From SIG622 sp045604705 (lineage in GTDB: Bacteria; Bacillota; Clostridia; Oscillospirales; CAG-382): a stretch of 64,000 nucleotides of DNA. Below, one piece after another: positions 24,948-34,272 of this stretch. The stretch spans positions 1-64,000 of the forward strand of contig JAZUOO010000013.1 of NCBI GenBank assembly GCA_045604705.1, read 5' to 3'. Position 1 is the first letter of the stretch; each line of letters opens with the position of its first letter. A program made the position numbers and the translations under genes. The notes beneath the pieces were generated by a model that saw only the letters and a program-made list of their open reading frames with translations, was not told where the DNA came from and ran no database searches.

Positions 24948-27479
24948 TTAAAGGTTCTGCGGATCCATGTCAACGGATATTGAAACGTCACCCGTGTTAT
25001 TTTCAAGAAATTCGGAATAAATATGTGCAATAAGCTGTCTTGTTCTCGGATTGTTCCTGCATTTTATAACATAACGTACACGGTATCTGCCTGCAATTTT
25101 ATATATTCCCGCCTCAAAGGGTCCGAATACAATAAGCTTAACGTCGGCAAAATCCGTTGCCAGTGCATTTGAAAGCTCCCGACCGAAAGCCTCTGCGGCA
25201 AGATGAACTTCTTTTTCCGTGGATGCTGTGAAGTTTACAAGAGCAATGTCGCAGAACGGGGGATACTTTGCTGCCTTTCTGAACCTTATCTCGCTTTCAT
25301 AGAAGCTCTTGTAGTCCTGCTTTGAGGAATGACGAAGAACCTCATGGTCGGGAGCGTAGGTCTGCACAAAAGCACGTCCGGGGATGTCACCTCTACCTGC
25401 TCTGCCTACGACCTGTGTCATAAGCGAGAATGTTCTTTCATTAGCACGGAAATCCGGGATATGTAAAGATGCATCGGCATTTATGACGCCCACAAGCGAT
25501 ACATTTGGGAAATCGTGTCCCTTTGTAACCATTTGCGTTCCCAGAAGTATATCCGCTTCACCTTTTCTGAAGGAGTCCAGGATTGTGTCGTGGGAAAACT
25601 TCCCGCTTGTCGTGTCCGTATCCATACGCAAAAGGCGTGCCTCGGGAAAATACAGCTTCAGTTGTTCCTCAAGCATCTGCGTCCCTGTTCCGAGAGCCGA
25701 TATATGCTCGCTTTCACACACAGGGCAAGAATTTGGAACATTTGCCGTGTATCCGCAGTAGTGGCATACCATTTTTCCCACGCCTGTAAAACCGTACTTG
25801 TGATAGGTCATGGACACCGAGCAGTTTGGACATTCCATAACAAATCCGCACTTTTTGCAGGAAAGAAATGCCTGATAGCCGCGGCGGTTTATAAAGAGAA
25901 TGGATTGTTCCTTGTTTTTAAGATTTTTTGATATTTCCGCCAGAAGCTTGTCACTAAGAATCTTCTGTGTAATAACCTTCTTACCATCTAAAGCTTCATT
26001 TAAAACGGCATCAGACAGTGCAAATTCGCTTTTATCATCACGAAGATCACACATTTCAACCAAAGGTAGAACAGCCTTACCGAAGCGTTCATTCATTTCA
26101 ATAAGCGTGTACAAACCTTTTTGCGCCTTGTAGTAGCTTTCAATACTCGGCGTTGCGGAACACAGAAGCATCAGAGCGTTGTTTTTTGCACACCTGTACC
26201 TTGCAATATCCCTTGCATGATACCTTGGAGTCATCTCGGATTTAAAGGAGGCTTCCTGTTCTTCGTCAATGACGATAAGTCCGAGATTTTTCACGGGTGC
26301 AAAAACTGCCGAGCGAGTACCCAGAACAACCGTAGCATCTGCACTGTTTATCCTTTTCCAGGCATCCAGTCTTTCACCGGCAGACAAACCTGAATGAAGC
26401 ACAGCAACCTTTTCACCGTATCTTCTCATGAATATTCCGACAGCCTGAGAGGTGAGTGCAATTTCAGGGACAAGGATAATTACTCCCTTGCCGTCCTTTA
26501 CGCACACGTCAACAAGCTTCTGCATAACGTTGGTTTTCCCACTGCCCGTAACTCCGTGAAGAAGTGCCGCCCTTGCAGTATCCGAATGATAAAGCTCGCA
26601 TAGCTTGTCAAAGGCATTCTTCTGATGGTCAGACAGCTCAAAATCCGTGCTATTTTCTGCTTCTATACCGGCATAAGGATTTCTGTTCTTGGGAATGGGC
26701 AGAATTTCCGCCGCACCTTTTTTGCAAAGCTCCTTTATCACCGATTCACTTACACCTGAAAGCTCCTTAAACTCATTAAGAGGGGAAAAGGGGTTTTTCT
26801 CAAGCTCAAGGACAGCCACAAGCTGTTTAGGAGTGTAAGAGGTCTTTGAGGAATTGTGTATTTCCGAAAGCTCGTCTGCTTCTAAAAGCAAACGGATATA
26901 ATTACTGCTTTTGGTATTGAGCCTACAATCCGCCCTGCTTCTTTTTCGAATGTAACCCTTATTACACAAAAGCTTCAGAGTAGGGAGGCATTTCTCAAAT
27001 ACGGATTTCAACTCAGATTCCGAAACTTCACCCTTCTCGCAAATATAATTCACTATCTCCGAAGCTGTTGCGTTGATTTCATTGGTGGGCTCTTTGCCGA
27101 CATATTCATAAAACACGTCTGTCCTTACGCTGAATCCGGACGGCATAACTGCTTTTGATGCCTCGCCGATGGAGCAGAAGCAACGTTCCTTCAAAAATTC
27201 GCATATTCCGTACAGTTCTTCGCCAATGCACACATTGCCGGGCGTAAGACCTATTATCGGTTTACTTCTCGGGTATTCGGCGACCTCTTTCAGTGACGAT
27301 ACTATACCGGCAACGTGCCTGTTACCGCCACCGAACGGAACTATAACCACCGAACCGACAGTTATTGATTCTTCAAGGTTCTTTGGTATCGAATAAGTAT
27401 ATTCTTTATCAATCTTATACGGAGCGCTGAGTATGTGAACTCCTGCATAAAATACTTTATCCTTGTTTTCGTTCTGCAA
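24948..27479 (-). CDS. priA: Primosomal replication-restart helicase PriA
   Basis: PriA recognises stalled forks and reloads the replicative helicase. The 843-residue protein has the 3' DNA-binding N-terminal domain, helicase motifs including HGVTGSGKT (Walker A, about 308-316), VIDEEQEASF (motif II, DEEQ form), and a cysteine-rich zinc region with four CxxC pairs (CKKC, CPNC, CHYC, CPVC). Length is slightly above the usual 730-810. The start is TTG, eight bases after AAAGGAG. It lies between rpoZ and def. Confidence 0.94.
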   Translation of the reverse strand: MQNENKDKVFYAGVHILSAPYKIDKEYTYSIPKNLEESITVGSVVIVPFGGGNRHVAGIVSSLKEVAEYPRSKPIIGLTPGNVCIGEELYGICEFLKERCFCSIGEASKAVMPSGFSVRTDVFYEYVGKEPTNEINATASEIVNYICEKGEVSESELKSVFEKCLPTLKLLCNKGYIRKRSRADCRLNTKSSNYIRLLLEADELSEIHNSSKTSYTPKQLVAVLELEKNPFSPLNEFKELSGVSESVIKELCKKGAAEILPIPKNRNPYAGIEAENSTDFELSDHQKNAFDKLCELYHSDTARAALLHGVTGSGKTNVMQKLVDVCVKDGKGVIILVPEIALTSQAVGIFMRRYGEKVAVLHSGLSAGERLDAWKRINSADATVVLGTRSAVFAPVKNLGLIVIDEEQEASFKSEMTPRYHARDIARYRCAKNNALMLLCSATPSIESYYKAQKGLYTLIEMNERFGKAVLPLVEMCDLRDDKSEFALSDAVLNEALDGKKVITQKILSDKLLAEISKNLKNKEQSILFINRRGYQAFLSCKKCGFVMECPNCSVSMTYHKYGFTGVGKMVCHYCGYTANVPNSCPVCESEHISALGTGTQMLEEQLKLYFPEARLLRMDTDTTSGKFSHDTILDSFRKGEADILLGTQMVTKGHDFPNVSLVGVINADASLHIPDFRANERTFSLMTQVVGRAGRGDIPGRAFVQTYAPDHEVLRHSSKQDYKSFYESEIRFRKAAKYPPFCDIALVNFTASTEKEVHLAAEAFGRELSNALATDFADVKLIVFGPFEAGIYKIAGRYRVRYVIKCRNNPRTRQLIAHIYSEFLENNTGDVSISVDMDPQNL

Positions 27480-27517
27480 CTCTGCACTCCTTTCCTTAAA
27501 GCTCAGTTTTTGTCTTA

Positions 27518-27814
27518 TTACTTTTCCTCTTCTGCGGCAGTACCGACAGTGGGATTAACGATGTGAAAATCGCCGTCGTGAATAAGCTCAATGCCTGCTG
27601 CAACGGGCTTTTCCTCGAGAAGATCACGGCGAAGAGGTTGTTTGTCGCTTCCCTGAAGGTATGCGGAGTCAACAAGCTCGTTTCTTTCAGCATCTCTCAT
27701 AAGCTTCTGCTTTGCGGTAACGTATCTTGCACTCTTTGCGGAAGCAATAACGAGAGTGTATCTGTTACACTTGTTTTCATTTGTAAGTTCTTCAACCGAA
27801 GGCTTGATCATCAT
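27518..27814 (-). CDS. rpoZ: RNA polymerase omega subunit
   Basis: Omega assists assembly of the beta' subunit. The 98-residue protein has the conserved core MIKPSVEEL, CNRYTLVIASAKSARY and a KPVAAGIELI stretch. The ATG at 27814 lies ten bases after AAAGGAG; a second in-frame ATG follows immediately. Gene order gmk-rpoZ-priA is classic for Firmicutes. Confidence 0.92.
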   Translation of the reverse strand: MMIKPSVEELTNENKCNRYTLVIASAKSARYVTAKQKLMRDAERNELVDSAYLQGSDKQPLRRDLLEEKPVAAGIELIHDGDFHIVNPTVGTAAEEEK

Positions 27815-27903
27815 GGTAGTCGTTCTCCTTTGTAGATAGAATTAGATTTTTGTTTTTTACTATAAATTGATTTATTGGGAAGCGAATAGTTAAGAATGTT
27901 TAT

Positions 27904-28515
27904 TCATTCAAAATATGTCGCAATAACGTCCCTGTTAGCCGTGGGTTTCAGGCTTTCTGCCGTAACACAGGCAAGGATTTCATTTGCTGCTTCTTTGACG
28001 GCACCGTCACGGTTTACGATTATGTAGTCGTAGAGCAGAGCGTTGGGGGCTTCTTTTTTTGCGATGACAAGACGGTTTTCTATTATGTCCTCGGATTCCG
28101 TGCCTCTTGAGCGAAGACGGTTGCAAAGAACCTCAAAGCTCTCGGGTGTTATAAAGATGAATATTGCTCCCGGGAAGAGCTTCTTTATCTGAAGTGCTCC
28201 CTGAACCTCTATTTCAAGTATGACGTTTTTGCCGGAAGCAAGCTTTTCTTCAACGAATTTTCTCGGTGTACCATAGAAGTTGTTGTTGTAAACCGCATAT
28301 TCAAGAAATCCGTTCTGCTCTATTTGTGAGAGGAACTGCTCTCTTGAGATGAAGAAATAGTTTATACCGTCCTCATCTCCCACTCTGGGTGCTCTTGTGG
28401 TTGCAGAAACCGAGCATACAAACTCCTCGTGATTATCGAGTAGCTCCTTCAGTACCGTTCCTTTACCTGCACCGGAGGGACCTGACACTACAATTAATTT
28501 TCCTTCCTTTTTCAT
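27904..28515 (-). CDS. gmk: Guanylate kinase
   Basis: Phosphorylates GMP to GDP. 203 residues with the P-loop VSGPSGAGKGTV (about 10-21), the GMP-binding region with TTRAPRVGDEDGINY, and EVQGALQIK. Normal length, ATG start after AAAGGAGA. Upstream is remA and downstream rpoZ. Confidence 0.95.
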   Translation of the reverse strand: MKKEGKLIVVSGPSGAGKGTVLKELLDNHEEFVCSVSATTRAPRVGDEDGINYFFISREQFLSQIEQNGFLEYAVYNNNFYGTPRKFVEEKLASGKNVILEIEVQGALQIKKLFPGAIFIFITPESFEVLCNRLRSRGTESEDIIENRLVIAKKEAPNALLYDYIIVNRDGAVKEAANEILACVTAESLKPTANRDVIATYFE

Positions 28516-28639
28516 GGCTGTCTCCTTTCCTTTTTATGCATTGCCGGATGAAAGAAGCATCCGTATGTAACCGGTGTATACCCCGATTTTTGCCATAATT
28601 TTGTAATAAGTCATTGCTTTCTGAAAAAATCCATGGAAA

Positions 28640-28906
28640 CTAATCCTCGGCTCCCTCGTCATCCTCAACAGTGCTGCCACTTGCTCTGCCGGAGATGGTT
28701 TCCGGCTGGATAGCCGAGAGAATAATATGATCGCTGTCCGTGATGATTACGGCTCTTGTTCTTCTGCCGCAGGTTACGTCAATGAGCTTTCCCGTGTCGC
28801 GGGTGTCCTGTATAAGTCTTTTTATCGGTGCCGAATCCGGGCTTACTATTGCTATTACTCTTGATGCCGAGATAAGATTACCGAAGCCTATGTTTATAAG
28901 TTGCAT
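28640..28906 (-). CDS. remA: Extracellular matrix regulator RemA (DUF370)
   Basis: RemA is a small DNA-binding activator of biofilm matrix and osmoprotection genes in Bacillus. The 88-residue protein has the DUF370 core NIGFGNLISASRVIAIV, SPDSAPIKRLI and GRRTRAVIITDSDH. The acidic C-terminal tail is longer than in Bacillus. ATG at 28906 follows CGGAG. It sits between yicC and gmk, the normal place, but repeat copy D separates it from yicC. Confidence 0.9.
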   Translation of the reverse strand: MQLINIGFGNLISASRVIAIVSPDSAPIKRLIQDTRDTGKLIDVTCGRRTRAVIITDSDHIILSAIQPETISGRASGSTVEDDEGAED

Positions 28907-28947
28907 ATTTTATACTCCGTTCTTCTGTAATACATAGTACGAGGTTG

Positions 28948-29262
28948 AAAATGCAAAATGCAAAATGCATAATGCACAATTATTGTTAATTCCACTGTGT
29001 GAAATTTTCATTAAGTTATATCCGCTTCGCGGGTTTTTTTGGGGCTTTTTATTTGTGAAATCAAATAAATCTTTTGTTCTGTAAAATCAAGGTTCAAATT
29101 CACAGTCGATAATTTCAAATCAAATGAAGGAAACGAAGGCGTGACTTCGCAATGCAAAATGCAAAGGGCAGAATGCAAAATTGTTTCTCCCACGGAGCAT
29201 TGTGCGGATTTTGATTGTTGCGATGCCCTCATGGCACGACACTCAGGCCGTGCCCTACATCA
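28948..29262. repeat. Dispersed intergenic repeat, copy D
   Basis: Heptamers at 28951-28979, again at 29152-29181, the exact 20-mer CCCACGGAGCATTGTGCGGA (29189-29208) shared with copy B, then the stem module GGCACGAC...GCCGTGCC (29233-29256). Lies between yicC and remA inside a co-directional run; no gene present. Confidence 0.75.
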
Positions 29263-29300
29263 AAAAATGAGTTTTTAGAAGTTACCAATTATGCATTAAT

Positions 29301-30200
29301 TTATTCCAGGTTCTGTATCTGTTCCCTTATTTTCTCTACTTCGCTCTTGGCTTCAACAACTATCTTAGCTACGTCTGCGTTGTTGCACTTGGAGCCTGTA
29401 GTGTTGATTTCACGGTTGATTTCCTGAAGAAGGAAGTCTAGCTTTCTGCCGACCGGGACGGCGATGTCTTTTTCGTTTTCTGCAAGGATTAAACGGAATT
29501 CCGCAATATGACTTCCGAGTCGTACCATTTCTTCATCTATTGCAACCTTGTCCGAGAAGATGGCAACCTCCTGTATAATTCTTGTTTCGTCTATGTCCGC
29601 TGTATCTAGAAACTCATGAATCTTTTCTGTAAGTCTTTCTCTGTATGCTTGGATGGTTGCAGGGACTTTTTCTTTTATTTTTTCCACAAGTGCCTCAATA
29701 TAATCAAGTTTTGTGTGAATATCAGCACAAAGCCTTGCACCCTCGTCGCATTTCATTTTGAAAAATTCTTCAAGGGCAAGCGTGAGAGCCGCGGAGATCT
29801 TTTCGTAAAGCTCGTCTGCGCTTTCATCGTCGCTTCTTGTTCTCTTGAACACATCCGGATTTCTCGCAACGCTCATAACGCTTATATCATTACGAAGTCC
29901 GTACTTTTCGGAAAGCTCGGAAAGACACGCAAGATAGCCTCTCAGATACGGTGCATCAATTGCGATTTCCACATCCTCGGCATCGTCGCTCTGTTCTGTT
30001 GTGACAAAAAGCTCGATTTTTCCTCTTGAAGCGTAGGTGAGTATCTTTTGCTTGATTTTGTCCTCAATTCGAAGATACATTTTAGGCATCTTGCAGGTGA
30101 TGTCCGTAAACCTTGAATTTACGGATTTTATTTCAATTGTAAATTCCGTTCCGCCCACAGAAGCCTTGCCTCTGCCGAAACCTGTCATGCTTATGATCAT
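29301..30200 (-). CDS. YicC-family endoribonuclease
   Basis: YicC proteins are RNases involved in small-RNA turnover. The 299-residue product begins MIISMTGFGRGKA, the family's hallmark N-terminus, and ends with the conserved region REINTTGSKCNNADVAKIVVEAK-like pattern (NTTGSK near residue 277) and EKIREQIQNLE. Normal length. The ribosome binding site is weak. It is the first gene after the promoter at 30312-30340 and so leads the long housekeeping run. Confidence 0.92.
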   Translation of the reverse strand: MIISMTGFGRGKASVGGTEFTIEIKSVNSRFTDITCKMPKMYLRIEDKIKQKILTYASRGKIELFVTTEQSDDAEDVEIAIDAPYLRGYLACLSELSEKYGLRNDISVMSVARNPDVFKRTRSDDESADELYEKISAALTLALEEFFKMKCDEGARLCADIHTKLDYIEALVEKIKEKVPATIQAYRERLTEKIHEFLDTADIDETRIIQEVAIFSDKVAIDEEMVRLGSHIAEFRLILAENEKDIAVPVGRKLDFLLQEINREINTTGSKCNNADVAKIVVEAKSEVEKIREQIQNLE

Positions 30201-30311
30201 GGTGCTTTTTCGCCGAAAACATACGGCATTCTCCTTGATATATTTTTAGGCTTTGTTAATAAATACGAATATTTAGGCATAATATCATCATTATACTTAT
30301 ATTATTATATC

Positions 30312-30340
30312 ATTATACATCCGAAAACACGTTTTGTCAA
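30312..30340 (-). promoter_or_regulatory. Strong sigma-A promoter for the yicC-remA-gmk run
   Basis: Minus strand: TTGACA (30340-30335), 17 bases, TATAAT (30317-30312). Both hexamers are perfect consensus. Confidence 0.85.
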
Positions 30341-30458
30341 GGCTTTTTACTTAAAAATTCCATATATAGCTTGATTTATTCACCTTGTATATAAAATTTG
30401 TTTCAAATGTAATTTGAAGAAAAATAATGCAAATTTCAAGAAAATTAACACATAGTTG

Positions 30459-30487
30459 TTCAAATTCAAAGAGAAATAGTTTACAAT
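30459..30487 (+). promoter_or_regulatory. Possible promoter of the OmpR-type two-component system
   Basis: TTCAAA (30459-30464), 17 bases, TACAAT (30482-30487), about 200 bases before the regulator gene. The leader in between (30488-30675) shows no gene that I can support. Confidence 0.4.
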
Positions 30488-30689
30488 AAAAATACAATAA
30501 ACAAAACGAAGCAGTATGTAAAAATTGCAAGGTGTTTAAATGTAAGTACGGATTGACTGTGCAGCAATACAGAAGACATTATAAAGGTACGGAATCCGAC
30601 AGCGAATTTAAGAATTCAACCGTATTTCACACCGGTTTCACAATGGAGTATTATTATATTTATCGAACAAAAATAAAGGAGAGAAATAA

Positions 30690-31367
30690 ATGAGCAAGAT
30701 TCTCATTGTTGACGACGAAGATAAGATAAGAGATATAATAAAAAAATATGCAGCTTTTGACGGATATGAGGTAGAGGAAGCTGCAGGCGGACTTGAAGCA
30801 GTATCAAAATGCCGCGAAAAGGAATTCGACATTATTATCCTTGACATAATGATGCCGGATCTTGACGGTTTTTCTGTTTGTCGCGAGATAAGAAAAAAGT
30901 CAAACATTCCCGTCATCATGCTTTCTGCAAGGGGAGAGGAATATGACAAAATCCACGGCTTTGAGGTTGGAATAGACGACTATGTGATAAAGCCGTTTTC
31001 ACCAAAAGAGCTTATGATGAGAGTTGCGGCGGTGCTTAAGCGTACATCTGCTCCAAGCAACGAAAGTATAGAGATTGGCGGAATAAAGATTGATTTCTCC
31101 GCAAGGATAGTATACATTGACGAACGCAAGATAGATTTGACACCCAAGGAATACGATCTGTTGTTTTATTTTGCAAAGAACAAGGGGATTGCCCTCACTC
31201 GTGAAAAGCTCATCAGCAATGTGTGGGGCTATGATTTCTACGGAGATGACAGAACACTTGATACTCACATAAAGCTTCTTCGCAAAAACCTTGGTCCGTA
31301 CAGCAATTACATTGTTACCCTACGTGGCGTCGGCTACAGATTTGAGGAAAACCGGGATGGGCAGTAA
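30690..31367 (+). CDS. OmpR/PhoB-family response regulator
   Basis: 225 residues: receiver domain with acidic pocket DDED (8-11), phospho-acceptor D52 in LDIMMPDLDG, and switch lysine in VIKPFSPKEL (about 102); then a winged-helix DNA-binding domain (about 130-222) with the RTLDTHIKLLRKNL recognition helix region and RGVGYRF wing. Start ATG after AAGGAGAG. The partner kinase gene begins three bases after the stop. Target genes are not evident. Confidence 0.92.
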   Translation: MSKILIVDDEDKIRDIIKKYAAFDGYEVEEAAGGLEAVSKCREKEFDIIILDIMMPDLDGFSVCREIRKKSNIPVIMLSARGEEYDKIHGFEVGIDDYVIKPFSPKELMMRVAAVLKRTSAPSNESIEIGGIKIDFSARIVYIDERKIDLTPKEYDLLFYFAKNKGIALTREKLISNVWGYDFYGDDRTLDTHIKLLRKNLGPYSNYIVTLRGVGYRFEENRDGQ

Positions 31368-31370
31368 CAC

Positions 31371-32924
31371 ATGAAGAATACCAAGAAAAAATCAAAAACC
31401 AGCCTGAAGTTTCGACTTTTTGCATACTTTTCGGTTTTTACCGCTATTCTTCTTTCCATTCTGTGGATATGTCAAACGCTTCTTCTTGATACCATATACC
31501 GCCAGATAAAAACAGACTCGCTCAAGCACTGTACCAATGAAATAGCTTACGCAATAAAGGAAAAAAATTACGAGGAAAGCGTCGAAGAGCTTGCAAGAGC
31601 CTACGATGTAAATGTAAAGATAGTTGACGCAAACTACGAAATGCTGTATATCTACGCGGTCTCTCCTACAAACATAGTTACAAGAATCAGCGGAACGGAT
31701 ATTTTTATGCTCTGCGAGAGGGCAGAGGAAAACGGCGGAAGCTACACTCAGCCATTCCAGCAGTTTGTGAAAGAAACGCATGAAACTACCGAGGTTTTAC
31801 CGCAGAACCCCGAGAACTCAAAAGGGGATAAGGAGAACGGAGAAACGGGAAAACGAGATTCGGATTTTGTAAGGGGGGAAGCCCCGGTATTTACTAACTC
31901 CAATGTCCTTCTGAATCTTATTTCCGCAAGAAGTGCAGAGCTCAGAGACGGCAGCAGCTGTTACATTATTGTGGATTCTGTGATAACTCCGGTCAATGCA
32001 ACGGTAAGGACTCTTGTTGTGATGCTGATGTATATTTCCATATTCACGGTTATATTTGCAACAGGTCTTGCATTTATAATTGCCAAGAGGATCTCAAACC
32101 CGATAGTAAGCATGAACAAAAACGCAAAACGACTTGCGAAGGGTGATTACAACGTGAGATTTGAAAGCTGTGGCTATGCAGAAATTGAGGAACTCAATGA
32201 GACTATGAACTATGCCGCAAAGGAGCTTTCAAAAGCGGATGAGCTTAAAAACGAGCTCATAGCAAATGTATCACACGATCTGCGTACCCCCCTTACCATG
32301 ATCATAGGGTACAGCGAGGTAATGAGGGACATCCCGGGAGAGAATTCGCCGGAAAATGTTCAGGTTATAATCGACGAAGCAACACGTCTTTCTTCGCTTG
32401 TAAACGATTTGCTTGATATATCGAGGCTTCAGGCGGGAATCTCCAAGGTGTCCAAGGAAGAATATAATATTACCGACAATGCAAGGAGCATAATATCCCG
32501 CTTTGATAAGCTCAAGGAGAAAGAGGGCTACGACATAAACTTCGAGGATTGTGGTGATGTATACGTAAATGCCGATGAGAACAGAATCTCACAGGTAATA
32601 TACAACCTTATCATCAACGCAATAAACTACACCGGCGAGGATAAGCAGGTGACCGTCCGCGAAAAAAAGACCGATACCCATGTAAGAATAGAGGTAATCG
32701 ATAAAGGCGAGGGAATCGCAAAGGAAGATTTGCCCTACATCTGGGACAGATATTACAGAGTTGACAAGACCCACAAACGTGCATACATGGGTACGGGGCT
32801 GGGATTGTCGATAGTAAAGACGGTTCTTGAAAACCACGGCGCGGTATACGGTGTTGACAGTACACAGGGTGTAGGCAGTACTTTCTGGTTTGAGCTTAAA
32901 AGGGTCAAAGACAAAAAGGAATAA
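31371..32924 (+). CDS. Sensor histidine kinase (HAMP-HisKA-HATPase)
   Basis: 517 residues: membrane span near 14-37, an extracellular sensor of about 160 residues, second span near 204-228, HAMP linker, HisKA with VSHDLRTPL (phospho-acceptor His near 302) and HATPase domain with N-box NLIINAINYTG, DKGEGI and GTGLGLSIVK. The extracellular part contains a low-complexity, charged stretch (about 143-175, rich in Glu, Asn, Gly, Lys) of unknown use. It is translationally coupled to the regulator. The signal is unknown. Confidence 0.92.
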   Translation: MKNTKKKSKTSLKFRLFAYFSVFTAILLSILWICQTLLLDTIYRQIKTDSLKHCTNEIAYAIKEKNYEESVEELARAYDVNVKIVDANYEMLYIYAVSPTNIVTRISGTDIFMLCERAEENGGSYTQPFQQFVKETHETTEVLPQNPENSKGDKENGETGKRDSDFVRGEAPVFTNSNVLLNLISARSAELRDGSSCYIIVDSVITPVNATVRTLVVMLMYISIFTVIFATGLAFIIAKRISNPIVSMNKNAKRLAKGDYNVRFESCGYAEIEELNETMNYAAKELSKADELKNELIANVSHDLRTPLTMIIGYSEVMRDIPGENSPENVQVIIDEATRLSSLVNDLLDISRLQAGISKVSKEEYNITDNARSIISRFDKLKEKEGYDINFEDCGDVYVNADENRISQVIYNLIINAINYTGEDKQVTVREKKTDTHVRIEVIDKGEGIAKEDLPYIWDRYYRVDKTHKRAYMGTGLGLSIVKTVLENHGAVYGVDSTQGVGSTFWFELKRVKDKKE

Positions 32925-32931
32925 AAAATTT

Positions 32932-32959
32932 GGCTGTACTCAGAAATTTGGGTACAGCC
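32932..32959. terminator. Terminator between the kinase and convergent ppa
   Basis: GGCTGTAC (32932-32939) pairs with GTACAGCC (32952-32959). The minus-strand side continues AAATTTTTTATT, a better T-run than the plus side, so it may mainly serve ppa. Confidence 0.65.
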
Positions 32960-32982
32960 ATTACTCTTTTGTATATCAAATG

Positions 32983-33516
32983 TTATTTGCAGAACTTATC
33001 AATATAAGCGTCAAGGCACTTGCGGATGATAGCGTTTGCTTCCTCTCTGCCCATAACATCATTTACAACGGTGTCCTTGTGTTCAAGGTTCTTGTATACG
33101 GTGAAGAAGTGCTTCATTTCATCGAAAACGTGCTTTGGGACCTCGCTAATGTCGTTGTAATCATTGTAGCTTGGATCTTCAAAGGGGATAGCGATTATTT
33201 TTTCGTCAAGCTTCCCACCGTCAAGCATGGTTATAACACCTATCGGATAGCAGTGTACAAGACTTAGCGGAACAATGTTCTCACTGCAGAGGATAAGCAC
33301 ATCAAGAGGGTCACCGTCGTCCGCATAAGTTCTCGGAATAAAACCGTAGTTTGCGGGATAGTGAGTGGATGTGTAAAGTATCCTGTCAAGAATGATAGAG
33401 CCTGTTTCCTTATCCAGCTCATATTTGTTCTTTGATCCCTTTTCTATTTCAACGACTGCGATAAATTCATCTTCTTTTATTCTTGCGGGGCTTATGTTGT
33501 GCCATATGTTTCCCAT
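32983..33516 (-). CDS. ppa: Inorganic pyrophosphatase, family I
   Basis: Hydrolyses pyrophosphate to phosphate. 177 residues with the family I signature DGDPLDVLIL (about 72-81) carrying the metal-binding aspartates, and GSKNKYELDK near residue 30. Start ATG with AAAGGAAG. Monocistronic, from the promoter at 33548-33576. Many Clostridia use family II or membrane pyrophosphatases; this is clearly the soluble family I type. Confidence 0.94.
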   Translation of the reverse strand: MGNIWHNISPARIKEDEFIAVVEIEKGSKNKYELDKETGSIILDRILYTSTHYPANYGFIPRTYADDGDPLDVLILCSENIVPLSLVHCYPIGVITMLDGGKLDEKIIAIPFEDPSYNDYNDISEVPKHVFDEMKHFFTVYKNLEHKDTVVNDVMGREEANAIIRKCLDAYIDKFCK

Positions 33517-33547
33517 TATTTCAACTTCCTTTCAGGACTTTTTCTTT

Positions 33548-33576
33548 ATTATACCACTTCTATTATTAAAATTCAA
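33548..33576 (-). promoter_or_regulatory. Promoter of ppa
   Basis: Minus strand TTGAAT (33576-33571), 17 bases, TATAAT (33553-33548). Confidence 0.75.
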
Positions 33577-33586
33577 GCATATTTTG

Positions 33587-34135
33587 TCAATTTAGCGTCC
33601 GATTAATACCAACAACTCTTTTCAGCTTCAAATAAACTGTATAAGCAATAAAAAGCTTTACCATATCAGGCAAAACAAACGGAAGTGCACAAGCATAAAA
33701 TGCCGTCGATACGTTTATGCCGTCACCCACATATAAAATAAAATACCACGCTGTACCGCAAAAGCAATATATAATCATTGAAAGAACACAGCCGATGACT
33801 TTTACGGTATCTCCATTACCGAAAATCGTACAGAATACCAAAAACACGGCAGACGCAATGAGAAATCCGATAAGGAAACCTCCGCTTGCACCGAAAAGTA
33901 CGCCGAATCCCGAACCGAAAGCCGAAAAAACGGGAAGTCCGATGATACCCAAAATAAGATAAAGCCCGACACATACAAGAGTTTTTCTACCTCCGAAGAG
34001 CAAAAGACTCAGAAAAAGTGCAAAGGTTTGAAGCGTAAAAGGAACTGCAAAGGGAATGGTTATCCATGCACAGATAACCATAAGTGCCGTCATGAGCGAG
34101 AGAACACAAAGGTTTTTAAGATTTGCTTTCATCAT
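33587..34135 (-). CDS. bioY: Biotin transporter S-component BioY
   Basis: BioY is the membrane biotin-binding component of an ECF transporter. About 182 residues, six membrane helices, with ITIPFAVPFTLQTFALFLS and GLPVFSAFGSGFGVLFG as family marks. I start at ATG 34135 (MMKANLKN); the frame extends upstream through the operator without a binding site. It is divergent from birA, and an inverted repeat fitting a BirA operator lies at its promoter, so biotin-dependent repression is expected. The biotin biosynthesis genes are not in the window. Confidence 0.92.
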   Translation of the reverse strand: MMKANLKNLCVLSLMTALMVICAWITIPFAVPFTLQTFALFLSLLLFGGRKTLVCVGLYLILGIIGLPVFSAFGSGFGVLFGASGGFLIGFLIASAVFLVFCTIFGNGDTVKVIGCVLSMIIYCFCGTAWYFILYVGDGINVSTAFYACALPFVLPDMVKLFIAYTVYLKLKRVVGINRTLN

Positions 34136-34142
34136 ACCTGAT

Positions 34143-34174
34143 ATTGTAAATACAATTTTAATTATGTTTACAAT
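34143..34174. promoter_or_regulatory. BirA operator 1 (bioY side)
   Basis: Half-sites ATTGTAAAT (34143-34151) and GTTTACAAT (34166-34174) are inverted repeats (8 of 9 match) separated by 14 bases, the architecture of Firmicute BirA boxes. The box overlaps the -10 region and start of transcription of bioY. Confidence 0.8.
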
Positions 34175-34202
34175 TATATCATTACACCACGGAATTGTCA
34201 AT
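34173..34202 (-). promoter_or_regulatory. bioY promoter
   Basis: Minus strand TTGACA (34202-34197), 18 bases, TATAAT (34178-34173). Confidence 0.75.
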
Positions 34203-34224
34203 ATGAAAAATAATAGTTTACAAT
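34194..34224. promoter_or_regulatory. BirA operator 2 (birA side)
   Basis: Half-sites ATTGTCAAT (34194-34202) and GTTTACAAT (34216-34224), 13 bases apart, 7 of 9 inverted match. The right half covers the -35 of the birA promoter and the left half covers the -35 of the bioY promoter. Confidence 0.65.
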
Positions 34225-34245
34225 TACAAAAATATATGTTATAAT
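34217..34245 (+). promoter_or_regulatory. birA promoter
   Basis: TTTACA (34217-34222), 17 bases, TATAAT (34240-34245). Confidence 0.7.
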
Positions 34246-34272
34246 AAAGAAGAAATAAAAAAGAGGTGCATC

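Noticed and set aside
30530..30693. Possible small gene (about 53 codons) just before the OmpR-type regulator, ending in an ATGA overlap
   Set aside because: It would need a GTG start with no ribosome binding site and shows no recognisable features.
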